A stretch of 64,000 bases of DNA from Inhella proteolytica. Lineage in GTDB: Bacteria > Pseudomonadota > Gammaproteobacteria > Burkholderiales > Burkholderiaceae_C. The DNA is taken from positions 310,001 to 374,000 of the forward strand of contig NZ_JAEDAK010000003.1 of NCBI RefSeq assembly GCF_016093275.1. Direction: 5' to 3'. Shown here one piece after another: positions 46,239-55,338 of this stretch (position 1 is its first letter; each line of letters opens with the position of its first letter). The notes beneath the pieces are model-generated. The model did not search any database and had not been told where the DNA came from. It saw nothing but the letters and a program-made list of their open reading frames with translations. The position numbers and the translations under genes were made by a program.

Positions 46239-49200
46239 TCAATAGACCTGGCCACCGGCATCGGCCGCCAGGCGTTCGATGGGGGCGCGCCCGAAGCGCC
46301 AGACCATCGCGGGGGTGAGGAAGGTGTCGAGCAGGGTGGCGCTGATGAGGCCGCTGAAGATCACCACCGCCACCGGGTAGAGCACCTCGGTGCCGGGCTG
46401 GCCGGCTTCGAACAGCAGCGGGGCCAAGGCCAGGGCGGCCACCAGGGCAGTCATCAGCACCGGGCTCAGGCGCTCCAGCGAGCCGCGGGTGAGCATGGCC
46501 GTGTCGAAGCGCTCGCCCTCGAAGGCGCACAGATTGATGTAGTGGCTGACCTTGAGGATGCCGTTGCGGATGGAGATGCCGGCCAGGGTGATGAAGCCGA
46601 TCAGCGCCGCCACCGACAGCGGCTGGCCGCTGAGCTTGAGGCCGATGACCGCGCCCACCAGGGCGAGCGGGATGTTGGCCATGATGAGCAGGGTCAGCAA
46701 GCTGCTTTGGTAGCGGCTGTAGAGCACCAGAAAGACCAGCGCGGCGGAAACCAGGCTCAGGGCCGCGATGAGCCGGCTGGACTGTTCCTGCGCCTCGAAC
46801 TGGCCGCCCAGCGTGATGAACATGCCCTCGGGCAGGCGGTGCTGGGCCACCACGGCGCGGATGTCGGCCACCACATCCGAGAGCGGCCGCTGGGCGGCGT
46901 TGGCAGACAGGACGATGCGGCGCTTGCCGTCGTCGCGGCTGATCTGGTTGGGGCCATCACCCTCCTCGATCTGCGCCAGCTTGCCCAGCGGCACGCGGCC
47001 GGCCGGGGTGTCGATCAGCAACTGCGGCAGCGCCTGCAGGCTGCGCGCGGGGTCGGCCAGGCGCAGCACCAGGTCGAAGCGGCGGTTGCCCTCCACCACC
47101 TGGGTGATGCGCTCGCCATCAACCAGCTGCTGCAGCTCGGCCAGCAGCTGGCCCGGCGCCAGGCCATAGGCGCGCGCGGCGGTGTGGTCCACACGCACCT
47201 GGATCTGCGGGGTGAGCACCTGCTTTTCCACCTCCAGGTCGGCAATGCCCGGAATGCTGGCCAGCTTGGCGCGCAGCGCCTCGGCCTGGCCGCGCAGGGT
47301 GTCCAGATCCTCACCAAAGAGCTTGATGGCGATGGCGCTGCGCACGCCGGAAAGCATGTGGTCGATGCGGTGGCTGATGGGCTGGCCCAGGCCGATGGCG
47401 GCGGGCAGATTGGCCAGGCGCTGGCGCAGGTCGGCGTACACGGCCTCCAGCGGGCGCTGGCTTTCGCGCAGGCCGATGTCCAGCTCGGACACATGCACGC
47501 CCTCGGCATGCTCGTCCATCTCGGCCCGGCCGGAGCGCCGGCCCACGTAAACAACCTCGGGCACGTCCTTCAGCAAGCGCTCGGCCTGGCGCGCCACCTG
47601 CACCGATTCCTGCAGCGTGGTGCCGGGGTTCAGGCGCAGGCCAATGAGCACCGAGCCTTCGTTGAACGGCGGCAGAAAGGTGGTGGGAAAGAAGGGCAGC
47701 AGCGCCAGCGCGCCCGCCACCGCCAGCACGCCGGCCGCCAGCACCGGGCGGGTGTGGGCAAACACCCAGGCCAAGCCGCGGGCGTAGCGCGCCTTCAGCC
47801 ATTGCACCAGCTTGGGGTCGCCATGGTCCAGGCTCTTGAGCTTTGGCAAGAGGTAATAAGCCATCACGGGCGTGAGCGTGATGGACACGAGCATCGAGGC
47901 CAGGATGGACGTGATGTACGCGACCCCGAGCGGCACGAACAAGCGGCCCTCAATGCCCGGCAGCACAAAGAGCGGCACGAAGACGAGCACGATGATCAGC
48001 GTGGCCACGACGATGGCGCTGCGCACCTCCAGCGTGGCCTTGGCGATCAGTTCCAGCGGCCCCAGGCCCTGGGCCTGCTGGCGGTTGAGCTTGAGGCGCC
48101 GCAGCACGTTTTCCACGCCCACCACGGCGTCGTCCACCAGCTCGCCGATGGCAATGGCCAGGCCGCCGAGCGTCATGGTGTTGATGGACAGGCCAAAGTG
48201 ACGGAACACCAGCACGGTGATGAGGATGGACGCCGGGATGGCGGCCAGCGAGATCAGCGTGGTGCGCAGATTGGCCAGGAAGAGGTAGAGCACCACCGCC
48301 ACGATGGCGGCCGCCGTCATCAGCTTGCCCTGCAGGTTGCCGATGCTGGCTTCGATGAAGCTGGCCTGGCGGAAGGTGACGCGCGGTGCCTGCATGCCGG
48401 CGGGCAGGCCGGGCTTGAGCTCCACCAGCGCGGTTTCGATGGCGCGCGTCAGCGCCACGGTGTCGGCCTCGGGCTGCTTCTGCACGCCCAGGATGACGGC
48501 CGGCCCGCCGTTGAAGCCGGCGTCGCCCCGCTTGATGGCGGGCGCGAAGCGCACGCTGGCGACTTGGCTCAGCAGAATCGACTGACCGTTCTTCCACGCC
48601 ACCGGCAGCTGCTGCAGGTCCTCCAGCCGCGTCGTGCGGCCCAGGTTGCGGATCAGGTATTCGCGCGCATTCAGCTCCAGAAAGCCGCCGCTGCTGTTGC
48701 CGGCATGGCCCTGCAGCGCGGCGCGCAACTGCTCCACGCTGACGCCCAGCTGCGCCATGCGCGCGCTGTCGGGCTGCACCTGGTACTGGCGCACCTCGCC
48801 GCCAATCGGGATCACCTGCGCCACGCCGGGGATGGCCAGCAGGCGTGGGCGCAGCACGAAGTCAGCGTACTCGCGCGTGGCCATGGCGCTGATCTGGGCC
48901 TCGTCGATGGGGATGGCGACCAGCATCACCTCGCCCATGATGGAGCTGATGGGCCCCATGGCCGCATGCTGCACGCCGGCCGGCAGCGCATCGCGCGCGG
49001 TGGTGAAACGCTCGTTAACGATCTGCCGCGCGCGGTAGATGTCGGTGCCCCAATCGAAGGTGACGTAGACGAAGGCCAGGCCGACCGAAGACACCGAGCG
49101 CACCGCCGTGACACCGGGCAGGCCGCTCATGGCCTGCTCCAGCGGCAGGGTGACGAGCTGCTCCACCTCCTCGGGCGCCATGCCGCCGGCCTCGATCTGC

Positions 49201-49346
49201 AGCGTCACCTGCGGGCGGTCCAGGCTGGGAAAGACATCGACCGGCGTGCGGGTGAGCGTCAGCGCGCCCAGCACCATCATGGCCAGGGCGATGGCCAGCA
49301 CCACCAGCCGGTTGCGCAGGCTGCTGTGAACCAGGAACTCGAACAT
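46239..49346 (-). CDS. czcA: Heavy-metal efflux RND pump, inner-membrane subunit (CzcA/CusA family)
   Basis: 1035 residues, usual for HME-RND proteins, with 12 helices and two large periplasmic loops. The proton-relay helix TM4 reads GELVDDAVVGVEN; Asp405 matches the essential Asp of CusA/CzcA. At the place of CusA Met573 (after NEG) a Gly is seen, arguing against a Cu(I)/Ag(I) pump and for divalent cations such as Zn, Co, Cd or Ni. Start 1 base after the czcB stop. Confidence 0.92.
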   Translation of the reverse strand: MFEFLVHSSLRNRLVVLAIALAMMVLGALTLTRTPVDVFPSLDRPQVTLQIEAGGMAPEEVEQLVTLPLEQAMSGLPGVTAVRSVSSVGLAFVYVTFDWGTDIYRARQIVNERFTTARDALPAGVQHAAMGPISSIMGEVMLVAIPIDEAQISAMATREYADFVLRPRLLAIPGVAQVIPIGGEVRQYQVQPDSARMAQLGVSVEQLRAALQGHAGNSSGGFLELNAREYLIRNLGRTTRLEDLQQLPVAWKNGQSILLSQVASVRFAPAIKRGDAGFNGGPAVILGVQKQPEADTVALTRAIETALVELKPGLPAGMQAPRVTFRQASFIEASIGNLQGKLMTAAAIVAVVLYLFLANLRTTLISLAAIPASILITVLVFRHFGLSINTMTLGGLAIAIGELVDDAVVGVENVLRRLKLNRQQAQGLGPLELIAKATLEVRSAIVVATLIIVLVFVPLFVLPGIEGRLFVPLGVAYITSILASMLVSITLTPVMAYYLLPKLKSLDHGDPKLVQWLKARYARGLAWVFAHTRPVLAAGVLAVAGALALLPFFPTTFLPPFNEGSVLIGLRLNPGTTLQESVQVARQAERLLKDVPEVVYVGRRSGRAEMDEHAEGVHVSELDIGLRESQRPLEAVYADLRQRLANLPAAIGLGQPISHRIDHMLSGVRSAIAIKLFGEDLDTLRGQAEALRAKLASIPGIADLEVEKQVLTPQIQVRVDHTAARAYGLAPGQLLAELQQLVDGERITQVVEGNRRFDLVLRLADPARSLQALPQLLIDTPAGRVPLGKLAQIEEGDGPNQISRDDGKRRIVLSANAAQRPLSDVVADIRAVVAQHRLPEGMFITLGGQFEAQEQSSRLIAALSLVSAALVFLVLYSRYQSSLLTLLIMANIPLALVGAVIGLKLSGQPLSVAALIGFITLAGISIRNGILKVSHYINLCAFEGERFDTAMLTRGSLERLSPVLMTALVAALALAPLLFEAGQPGTEVLYPVAVVIFSGLISATLLDTFLTPAMVWRFGRAPIERLAADAGGQVY

Positions 49347-49347
49347 G

Positions 49348-50442
49348 TCAGCGCACCTGGTTCAAAAGAGTGGCGCTTTGGATGACGACGCGATCGCCAT
49401 CGTTCAGGCCCTGGGTGATGGCCACGCGCGCGCCGTCCAGCGCCTGCGCCTGCACCACACGCGGCACGAAGCGCTCGGGCGCCTGCTTGACCCAGACGAT
49501 GGTCTGGTTCGAGGGGTTCTTCATCAGCGCCTGCGCCGGCACGGCATGGCCCTTGACGGTGCGGCGGCTCTGCACCACCACGCGCACGCTCTGGCCCAAG
49601 GCCAGGCCCGAACTTGTCCCATTCACACCCATGAAGTTCAAGGGCAAGGCCTGCTCGCGCAGGCGGCTGCCGGCGCCCAGGAAGCGCAGCGGCTGGGCCG
49701 CCCCATCCGCAACAAATGCCGCGCCGATGTCGTTCGCCAGCGCGATGTCATACGCCAACGCCTCGATGCGCAGGCGCTGCGGGTCCACCACCTCGAACAA
49801 GAGTTCGCGCGCCTCGACGATCTGACCGGCCGCGGCATGGGCCGAAGCGATGACGCCGCTGACCGGCGCCCGCAGGGCCTCGCGCCCGCTCAGGCCCTGG
49901 CCCAGCGCCGCCATGCGCGCGCGCAGGCTTTCCACCTCCATCTGCGCGGCCTCGATCTCGCGGCGCGGCACGGTGTCCGCCAGCTCCTGCAGGCGCTGGG
50001 CGCGCTGCTCGGCCAGGCGCAGCGCGGCACGCCACTCGGCCAACTGGGCCGCCTGGGCGGAACGCTCCAGCGCGCCGGCCAGCGGCTCCACATAGCCCAG
50101 CAGCTGCCCACGCTGCACGCGCTGCCCCAGCGTGGGCAGGCCCTGCGGCGGCGCCAGCAGGCGGCCGCTCTGCGCGGCCTGCACCGGGCCGCCGGCGTTC
50201 GGGTCCATCACCACCTGGCCCTGCAGCTCCTGGCTGCGCGGCAGCTCGGCGGCGCTGACGGCCAGCGTGCGCAGACCCAGCTGGCGCTGCGCGGGCTTGG
50301 GCAGGTAGACCGAGCCATCGGGCAGGCGCTGCGGGGCGCCGGCGGTGGCGGGGGCGGCTTCATCGCCGTGGTCGTGCCCGGGGCCGGCCCAGGCAGTTGC
50401 GAGCACCAGGCTGGCGCTCCAGATCAGCAGGACGCGCTTCAT
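49348..50442 (-). CDS. czcB: RND efflux periplasmic adaptor subunit (CzcB-like)
   Basis: 364 residues from the ATG at 50442, with AAGGGGGG upstream. A signal peptide ends AWA, then a His-rich start (GPGHDHGDE). The lipoyl/barrel-sandwich region (about 75-215, GRLLAPPQGLPTLGQRVQRGQ... ALRAPVSGVIAS) surrounds an alpha-hairpin, followed by beta-barrel and membrane-proximal domains (about 220-364). It links the inner-membrane pump to the TolC-like channel. The start overlaps the stop of the preceding 175-residue gene (ATGA). Confidence 0.9.
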   Translation of the reverse strand: MKRVLLIWSASLVLATAWAGPGHDHGDEAAPATAGAPQRLPDGSVYLPKPAQRQLGLRTLAVSAAELPRSQELQGQVVMDPNAGGPVQAAQSGRLLAPPQGLPTLGQRVQRGQLLGYVEPLAGALERSAQAAQLAEWRAALRLAEQRAQRLQELADTVPRREIEAAQMEVESLRARMAALGQGLSGREALRAPVSGVIASAHAAAGQIVEARELLFEVVDPQRLRIEALAYDIALANDIGAAFVADGAAQPLRFLGAGSRLREQALPLNFMGVNGTSSGLALGQSVRVVVQSRRTVKGHAVPAQALMKNPSNQTIVWVKQAPERFVPRVVQAQALDGARVAITQGLNDGDRVVIQSATLLNQVR

Positions 50443-50966
50443 GCGGCACCCCCCTTCTGGCGCATGCGCAGCGCGGTGCCAGCGCCAATCAGCGCCAACA
50501 GGGCGAAGCCGGCCCACAGACCCAAACGCTTCCAATTTCGCGGCTCGTGCTCCTCGTGCGCCTGACCATGCAGGTCCAGCTCGCCGGCCAGCAGGTCCGC
50601 GTCCTCGCCCGCCATCACCGTGGCGGTGACGGCATGCACGCCCGCGGCCGGCACGGCGGCCAGCTCGGCGCGAAAGCTGCCATCGGCCTGGGGCTGCGGC
50701 TTGAGCTGGGCGCCGGCCAGCTCCAGCTCCAGCGTGGCGGCGGTGACGGGCGCGTTGCTGTCGGCACGGTCCAGGTAGAGCGTCAGGGCCTTGCCCTCCA
50801 GCACGCCCACCAGCTCGAACAGCTCGGAGCTGGCGACGAAGCGCGGCTGGGCCGGGGCGCTGGCATTGGGGGCGTCGTGGTCATGGTCGTGGTCATGGCC
50901 CGGGCCGGCCCAGGTGGGGTGCACCAGCAGCAGGGCCAGCGCGATCAACAGGTGTTGGGGGTTCAT
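50439..50966 (-). CDS. His-rich membrane-anchored protein of the czc operon
   Basis: 175 residues: signal peptide (to about 20), His-Asp repeat GPGHDHDHDHD, a beta domain (about 40-130, with SSELFELVGVLEGKALTLYLDR) and a C-terminal transmembrane helix (about 148-166). A similar beta domain is, as far as I recall, found fused to the N-terminus of some longer CzcB proteins, so this may be a split-off domain of the adaptor. It sits between czcC and czcB and overlaps czcB. Probable periplasmic metal-binding accessory. Confidence 0.75.
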   Translation of the reverse strand: MNPQHLLIALALLLVHPTWAGPGHDHDHDHDAPNASAPAQPRFVASSELFELVGVLEGKALTLYLDRADSNAPVTAATLELELAGAQLKPQPQADGSFRAELAAVPAAGVHAVTATVMAGEDADLLAGELDLHGQAHEEHEPRNWKRLGLWAGFALLALIGAGTALRMRQKGGAA

Positions 50967-50987
50967 CAGCGTTCTTTCGGTGCGGCG

Positions 50988-52232
50988 CTATTGCGGCAGC
51001 AGGCCCAGGGCCTGGCGCAGCTGGGCAATGGCCTGGTGCAGGGCGATGCGCGCACGCGCCTGCTCGCGCTGGGCCTGGGCGGCCTCCAGCTCCACGCGCA
51101 GGCGGGTGGGCAGATCGGTCTCGCCCAGGCGGAAGGATTTGTCGAAGAAGGTGCGCGTCTCGCGCGCCAAGCGCGCGCGCTCGTCGGTGGCCTGCAGCAC
51201 GGCGCGGGCGGCGGCCAGGGCGGCGCGGGCGCTGTGGGCCTGGGCCTGCACGCGTTCGCGCTCGCGCGCCAAGGCGATCTCCGCCTCGGTCTGCTCGGCC
51301 GTGGCATGGGCCAGTGCGGCGCGCTGGCGCTGCCCGCCGCCCAGCGGGATCCGCAGGCCCAGGCTCAGCGTGCCGTTGCTGGCCTCGCCGCGGGCGCCCC
51401 GCTCGCGGGTCTGCAGCAGCGTGAGCTCCGGGTTGGCGCGCGATTGCGCCTGCGCCAGCGCTGCGGCGCTGCGCGCCGCCTGGGCCTTGGCGGCCAGTGC
51501 AGCCAGCAGCGGGTGGGCCGGGGCATCGTCGGCCGGCTCGGGCTCGGGGCTGTCGAGCAGGGGCAGCGCCTCTTGCGGCGCCAGGCCCAGCAGGGCGCGC
51601 AGCTCCTGTTCGGCGGCGCTGCTGCGGGCTTGCGCCAGCAGGTGCTCGGCGCGCGCGGCCGCAGCAGCGGCCTCGGCCTGGTGCCGGTCGGCGCGGGCCA
51701 GCTCACCCGCCTGGGTGCGACGGGCCACATCGGCCGCCAGGGCCTGGCTGGCCTGCCAGCGCTCCTGCGCGGCCTGCTGCTCTTCGCGTGCCAGGGCCAG
51801 CGCCCACCAATGTTCGCGCAGCAGCTGGGCCAGCTGCCACTGCGCGCGCAGGGCCTCGGCCTCGAGGCTCTGGGCCTGCGCCGCTGCCAGCGCCTGGCTG
51901 CGCGCGCGCTCGTTCGGCAGCCACAGCGGCACGGCCAGGCCGAGCTCCACCTCCTGCGCGCCCTGGCGTCGGTTGAAACGGTCGCTGCGCAGCGAGGCCT
52001 CGAGCGCGGCGGGCTCGGGGGTCCAGGCGGCGGCGGCTTCGCGCTGGGCCTGCACGGCCTCGCGGCGCGCGGCCAGGGCCTGCGCCTCGGGCTGACGGGC
52101 CCAAGCGCGCTCAAAGGCTTGCGGCAGGCTCAGCGGCTCCGGGCCGGCCGAGGCCAGGGCCGGGCTGGCGGCCGCCCAGGCTGCGCACAGCAGGGCCAGC
52201 GGCCGCAGCCGGGCTTGAAAAATCCAATGCAT
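50988..52232 (-). CDS. czcC: Outer-membrane efflux protein, TolC family (CzcC-like)
   Basis: 414 residues with a signal peptide (to about 28). Two internally similar halves of long Ala/Gln/Arg-rich helices, each with the TolC-family pattern (LSLPQAFERAWARQPEA at the start of the first; HPLLAALAAKAQAARSAAALAQAQ at the start of the second). Forms the trimeric channel of the CzcCBA pump. Between czcI and the His-rich gene, same strand. Confidence 0.9.
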   Translation of the reverse strand: MHWIFQARLRPLALLCAAWAAASPALASAGPEPLSLPQAFERAWARQPEAQALAARREAVQAQREAAAAWTPEPAALEASLRSDRFNRRQGAQEVELGLAVPLWLPNERARSQALAAAQAQSLEAEALRAQWQLAQLLREHWWALALAREEQQAAQERWQASQALAADVARRTQAGELARADRHQAEAAAAAARAEHLLAQARSSAAEQELRALLGLAPQEALPLLDSPEPEPADDAPAHPLLAALAAKAQAARSAAALAQAQSRANPELTLLQTRERGARGEASNGTLSLGLRIPLGGGQRQRAALAHATAEQTEAEIALARERERVQAQAHSARAALAAARAVLQATDERARLARETRTFFDKSFRLGETDLPTRLRVELEAAQAQREQARARIALHQAIAQLRQALGLLPQ

Positions 52233-52330
52233 CCGATGCTCCAGGGTGGAAACAAACCACGGGGGCGATCGGCGAGGGGCGGGCTGCTGCGCAGCCCGCG
52301 GGCGGAGTCAGGTCGGCACTCCCTCGCCGT

Positions 52331-52681
52331 TCAGGCGAGGGCCGTCCACTGCGGGCGTTCGGGCCGCGGGCCGGCGCGGGCTGGTGTGGCAGCACTGCCG
52401 TCTTCCAGCCAGGGCATGGACAGCCGCACCTGCGGCGCCTGAGCCTCGGCCGGCGGCAGGGGAGTCAGGTGGCCGTGGCAATGGCTGCAGTCCAAGCTGG
52501 CGCCCGGGTCGTCGGCGTCGTCGACCTGGAGCTGGGCATGGTGGTATTGGTCGCCCGGCTCGGCATGCAGGGCATGGGTCGTCGCGCCCTCGTGCTCGTC
52601 CCCGCAGTACGGGCCCAGCAAGGCCCAGCTGAACTGCAGAGGCAGCAGCAGGGCGAGCAGGAGGAGGAGCAGGCGGTTCAT
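52331..52681 (-). CDS. czcI: CzcI-like exported regulator/accessory protein
   Basis: 116 residues from the ATG at 52681. The N-terminus (LLLPLQFSWALLGPYCGDEHEG) closely resembles CzcI of Cupriavidus: a signal peptide followed by a Cys/His cluster. A second cluster CSHCHGH lies near residue 67. CzcI is linked to control of the czcCBA operon. First gene of the operon, divergent from dppA across 180 bases. Confidence 0.85.
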   Translation of the reverse strand: MNRLLLLLLALLLPLQFSWALLGPYCGDEHEGATTHALHAEPGDQYHHAQLQVDDADDPGASLDCSHCHGHLTPLPPAEAQAPQVRLSMPWLEDGSAATPARAGPRPERPQWTALA

Positions 52682-52861
52682 CAGGGGTCGCAGTCTATCG
52701 AGGGCGGGCGGGATGGCCCTGTCGCAGATCAAGCCAGAGAAGGCGAGTGGAAAGCCTGGAGCCGGTGCAGGGTCAAGCCCCAGTCCCTTCATAGCCTGGG
52801 GTTATGGCCCGCGCGGTGCTTGGCAGCGAAACGGGGCCGGTGCCTGACCACAATCGCGCGC

Positions 52862-54445
52862 ATGCGCCCCCTGCTCCCGCTGCTGCTGTTTCTGACCGCC
52901 CTCACCGCCTGGGCCAGCCCTGCCCTCGCCGCCAAACCTCTCGTTTATTGCGCCGACGCCAGCCCCGAGGGCTTCGACCCCGGCCTGTGGGACAGCAGCA
53001 GCACCAGCAATGTGAACAACCAGATGTTCCAGGGCCTGCTGGGCTTCAAGCGCGGCGGCACCGAGCTCATCCCCAAGCTGGCCACGGCCTGGGAGGTCTC
53101 GCCCGACGCCACGGTGTTCACCTTCACCCTGCGCCCCGGCGTGCTGTTCCACCGCACGGCCTGGTTCACGCCCACGCGAGCCTTCAATGCCGATGACGTG
53201 CTGTTCACTTACCAGCGCTTCATCCACCCGCAGCACCCCTTCAACCAGGCCTTCCCGGCCAACTTCATCTACCCGCAGAACCTTGGCCTGGCCAAGCAGA
53301 TCGCCTCGATCGAGAAGCTGGACGAGCTGCGCGTGCGCTTCACGCTGCGCGCGCCCAACGTCACCTTCCTGAGCACCTTCGCGATGAGCTTTGCCGGCAT
53401 CCAGTCGGCCGAGTACGGTGCGCAGCTGCTGCGCCAAGGCCAGGCGGCGCAGATCAACCGCCTACCGGTGGGCACCGGGCCCTACCAGTTCAAGCGCTAC
53501 GAAAAAGACCATGTGGTGCGCATGCAGGCCCACCCCGGCTACTGGGGCGGCCAGCAGCGCACGCCGGCGCTGCTGTACAGCATCAGCCGCGAGCCGGCGG
53601 TGCGGGTGCAGAAGCTGATTGCCGGCGAATGCCAGGTCACCAGCCCGATCCGGGACGTGGATGTGGCCTCGGTCATGAAGCGGCCCGGCGTGCGCCTGGA
53701 AAAGATCCAGGCGCTGAACATCTCCTACCTGGCCTTCAACCTGAAGAAGGCGCCACTGACCGACCGCCGCGTGCGCGAGGCGCTGGACATCGCGGTGGAC
53801 CGCAACGCCATCTTCAAGGCCCTGTTCCCGCGCGGCGATGCCCTGCAGGCCGTGAGCGCCTTCCCGCCCGCCATTCCCGGCTTCCACCAAGGCCTGAAGA
53901 ACGAGTTCAACCCGGAGCGGGCGCGCCAGCTGCTGGCCGACGCGGGCCTGGGCCAGGGCTTCGAGCTGGACCTCTGGGCCCTGCCGGTGGCGCGGCCCAC
54001 CAACCCCAATGGCCAGCTGATGGCGCAGCTGATCCAGCAGGACTGGGCGCGCATCGGCGTGCGCGCGCGCATCAAGACCTACGAGTGGGGCGAGTACCTG
54101 AAGCGCGCCAACAAGGGCGAGCACGACGTCTACATGAGCGGCTGGAGTGGCGACAGCGGCGACGCCGACGACTTCCTCACCCCCAACCTCAGCTGCGCCG
54201 CCAACAAGACCGGCATCAAGTTCTGCCACCCCGAGTTCGAGCGCCTGATCGACCAGGCCCGCGCCACCACCGACCCGCAGGCGCGCATGCGCCTGTACGA
54301 GCAGGCCCAGGAGATCTTCAAGCGCGAGCGTCCCTGGATCACCATGGCGCACTCCACGATCTACATTCCCGTGCGCCAGGACGTGCGCGGCTTCACGATG
54401 GCGCCCAACGGCAGCGTCGATTTCGAAGGGGTGTTCAGGGAATGA
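52862..54445 (+). CDS. dppA: Dipeptide-binding protein DppA-like (SBP family 5), orphan from its permease
   Basis: 527 residues (E. coli DppA 535) from the ATG at 52862, with a signal peptide to about residue 23. LVYCADASPEGFDPGL at the mature start, GFELDLWALPVARPTNPN and TYEWGEYLKRANKGEH with GWSGDSGDADDF follow DppA closely, so dipeptide or murein tripeptide binding is likely. No permease genes adjoin it; a dppBCDF set without a binding protein lies at 18.9-22.7 kb. First gene of a four-gene operon with overlapping ATGA junctions. Confidence 0.9.
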   Translation: MRPLLPLLLFLTALTAWASPALAAKPLVYCADASPEGFDPGLWDSSSTSNVNNQMFQGLLGFKRGGTELIPKLATAWEVSPDATVFTFTLRPGVLFHRTAWFTPTRAFNADDVLFTYQRFIHPQHPFNQAFPANFIYPQNLGLAKQIASIEKLDELRVRFTLRAPNVTFLSTFAMSFAGIQSAEYGAQLLRQGQAAQINRLPVGTGPYQFKRYEKDHVVRMQAHPGYWGGQQRTPALLYSISREPAVRVQKLIAGECQVTSPIRDVDVASVMKRPGVRLEKIQALNISYLAFNLKKAPLTDRRVREALDIAVDRNAIFKALFPRGDALQAVSAFPPAIPGFHQGLKNEFNPERARQLLADAGLGQGFELDLWALPVARPTNPNGQLMAQLIQQDWARIGVRARIKTYEWGEYLKRANKGEHDVYMSGWSGDSGDADDFLTPNLSCAANKTGIKFCHPEFERLIDQARATTDPQARMRLYEQAQEIFKRERPWITMAHSTIYIPVRQDVRGFTMAPNGSVDFEGVFRE

Positions 54446-55338
54446 GGCTCAGGCACATCGAGGTCTTCCACGCCATCATGCAGGCCGGCTCCATCAGCGG
54501 CGCGGCGCAGGTGCTGCACATCTCGCAGCCCGCCGTCACCAAGGTGCTGCAGCACGCCGAGCTGCAACTGGGCCTGCCGCTGTTCGACCGCGTCAAGGGC
54601 AAGCTGGTGCCCACGCCCGAGGCGCAGCGCCTGTTCGTCGAGGTGGACAAGCTCAACCGCGACCTGATCGGCATCCGCCGCCTGGCCGCCAGCCTGCGCG
54701 CCGGCGAGTCCGAATCCCTGCGCGTAATGGCCACCCCGGCCCTCGGCGCTTCGGTGCTGCCAGCGGCCATGTCCGCCTGGGCCAAGGCCTTCCCGAACAA
54801 CCACTGCCGCCTGGCCACGCACCACACGCGCGAGATCGTCAGCGCCCTGCTGGTGGGCGAGGCCGACCTGGGCCTGAGCCTGCAGGACCCGCGCCACCCC
54901 GGCATCAAGGCCGAGGTGCTGGCCAGCGGCCCGCTGATGGCCCTGTGCCCGCTGGGCAGCCCCGAGGCCCAGGCCGAAGGTCCGCTGGCGCTGACTGAAA
55001 TCGAAAGCGAACTGATCGCCATGGCCGAGGACGACCCGCTGGGCAGCCAGCTGATGGCCGGCTTCGAAGCCGCCGGCCTGCACCCGCGCAGCCGCTTCAC
55101 CGTGCAGACCTACCAGCTGGCTCGCTCGCTCGTCGAGGCCGGCCTGGGCCTCTCCGTGGTGGACCCCTTCACCGCCACCGCAGCCGACCGCAGCCGCGTG
55201 CGCGTGCGCCCGCTCAAGCCCAGCGCGCCGGTGAACCTGGTGCTGCTGAGCGCCGCCAACGCGCCCCTGCCCCAGGTGGGCCGCAAGCTCGTGAAGCAAA
55301 TTGCCGACGCCACGCGCGCCAGCCTGGCCACGCTATGA
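54442..55338 (+). CDS. LysR-family transcriptional regulator (CysB-like/murein operon)
   Basis: 298 residues. The helix-turn-helix MRLRHIEVFHAIMQAGSISGAAQVLHISQPAVTKVLQHAE starts at residue 1 (only short parts are cited here), followed by an effector domain (about 90-295). It overlaps dppA and ddpX by 4 bases, so it is translated with the genes it presumably controls; this is unusual, since LysR genes are more often divergent from their targets. The effector may be a D-amino-acid dipeptide (inference). Confidence 0.9.
   Translation: MRLRHIEVFHAIMQAGSISGAAQVLHISQPAVTKVLQHAELQLGLPLFDRVKGKLVPTPEAQRLFVEVDKLNRDLIGIRRLAASLRAGESESLRVMATPALGASVLPAAMSAWAKAFPNNHCRLATHHTREIVSALLVGEADLGLSLQDPRHPGIKAEVLASGPLMALCPLGSPEAQAEGPLALTEIESELIAMAEDDPLGSQLMAGFEAAGLHPRSRFTVQTYQLARSLVEAGLGLSVVDPFTATAADRSRVRVRPLKPSAPVNLVLLSAANAPLPQVGRKLVKQIADATRASLATL

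Noticed and set aside
46542-49385. 947-codon antisense frame opposite czcA
   Set aside because: His/Gln/Gly-rich shadow composition; czcA on the minus strand has all family motifs.
50397-52442. 681-codon antisense frame opposite czcC and its neighbours
   Set aside because: Gly/Leu/Gln-rich shadow without any domain, covering several real genes.
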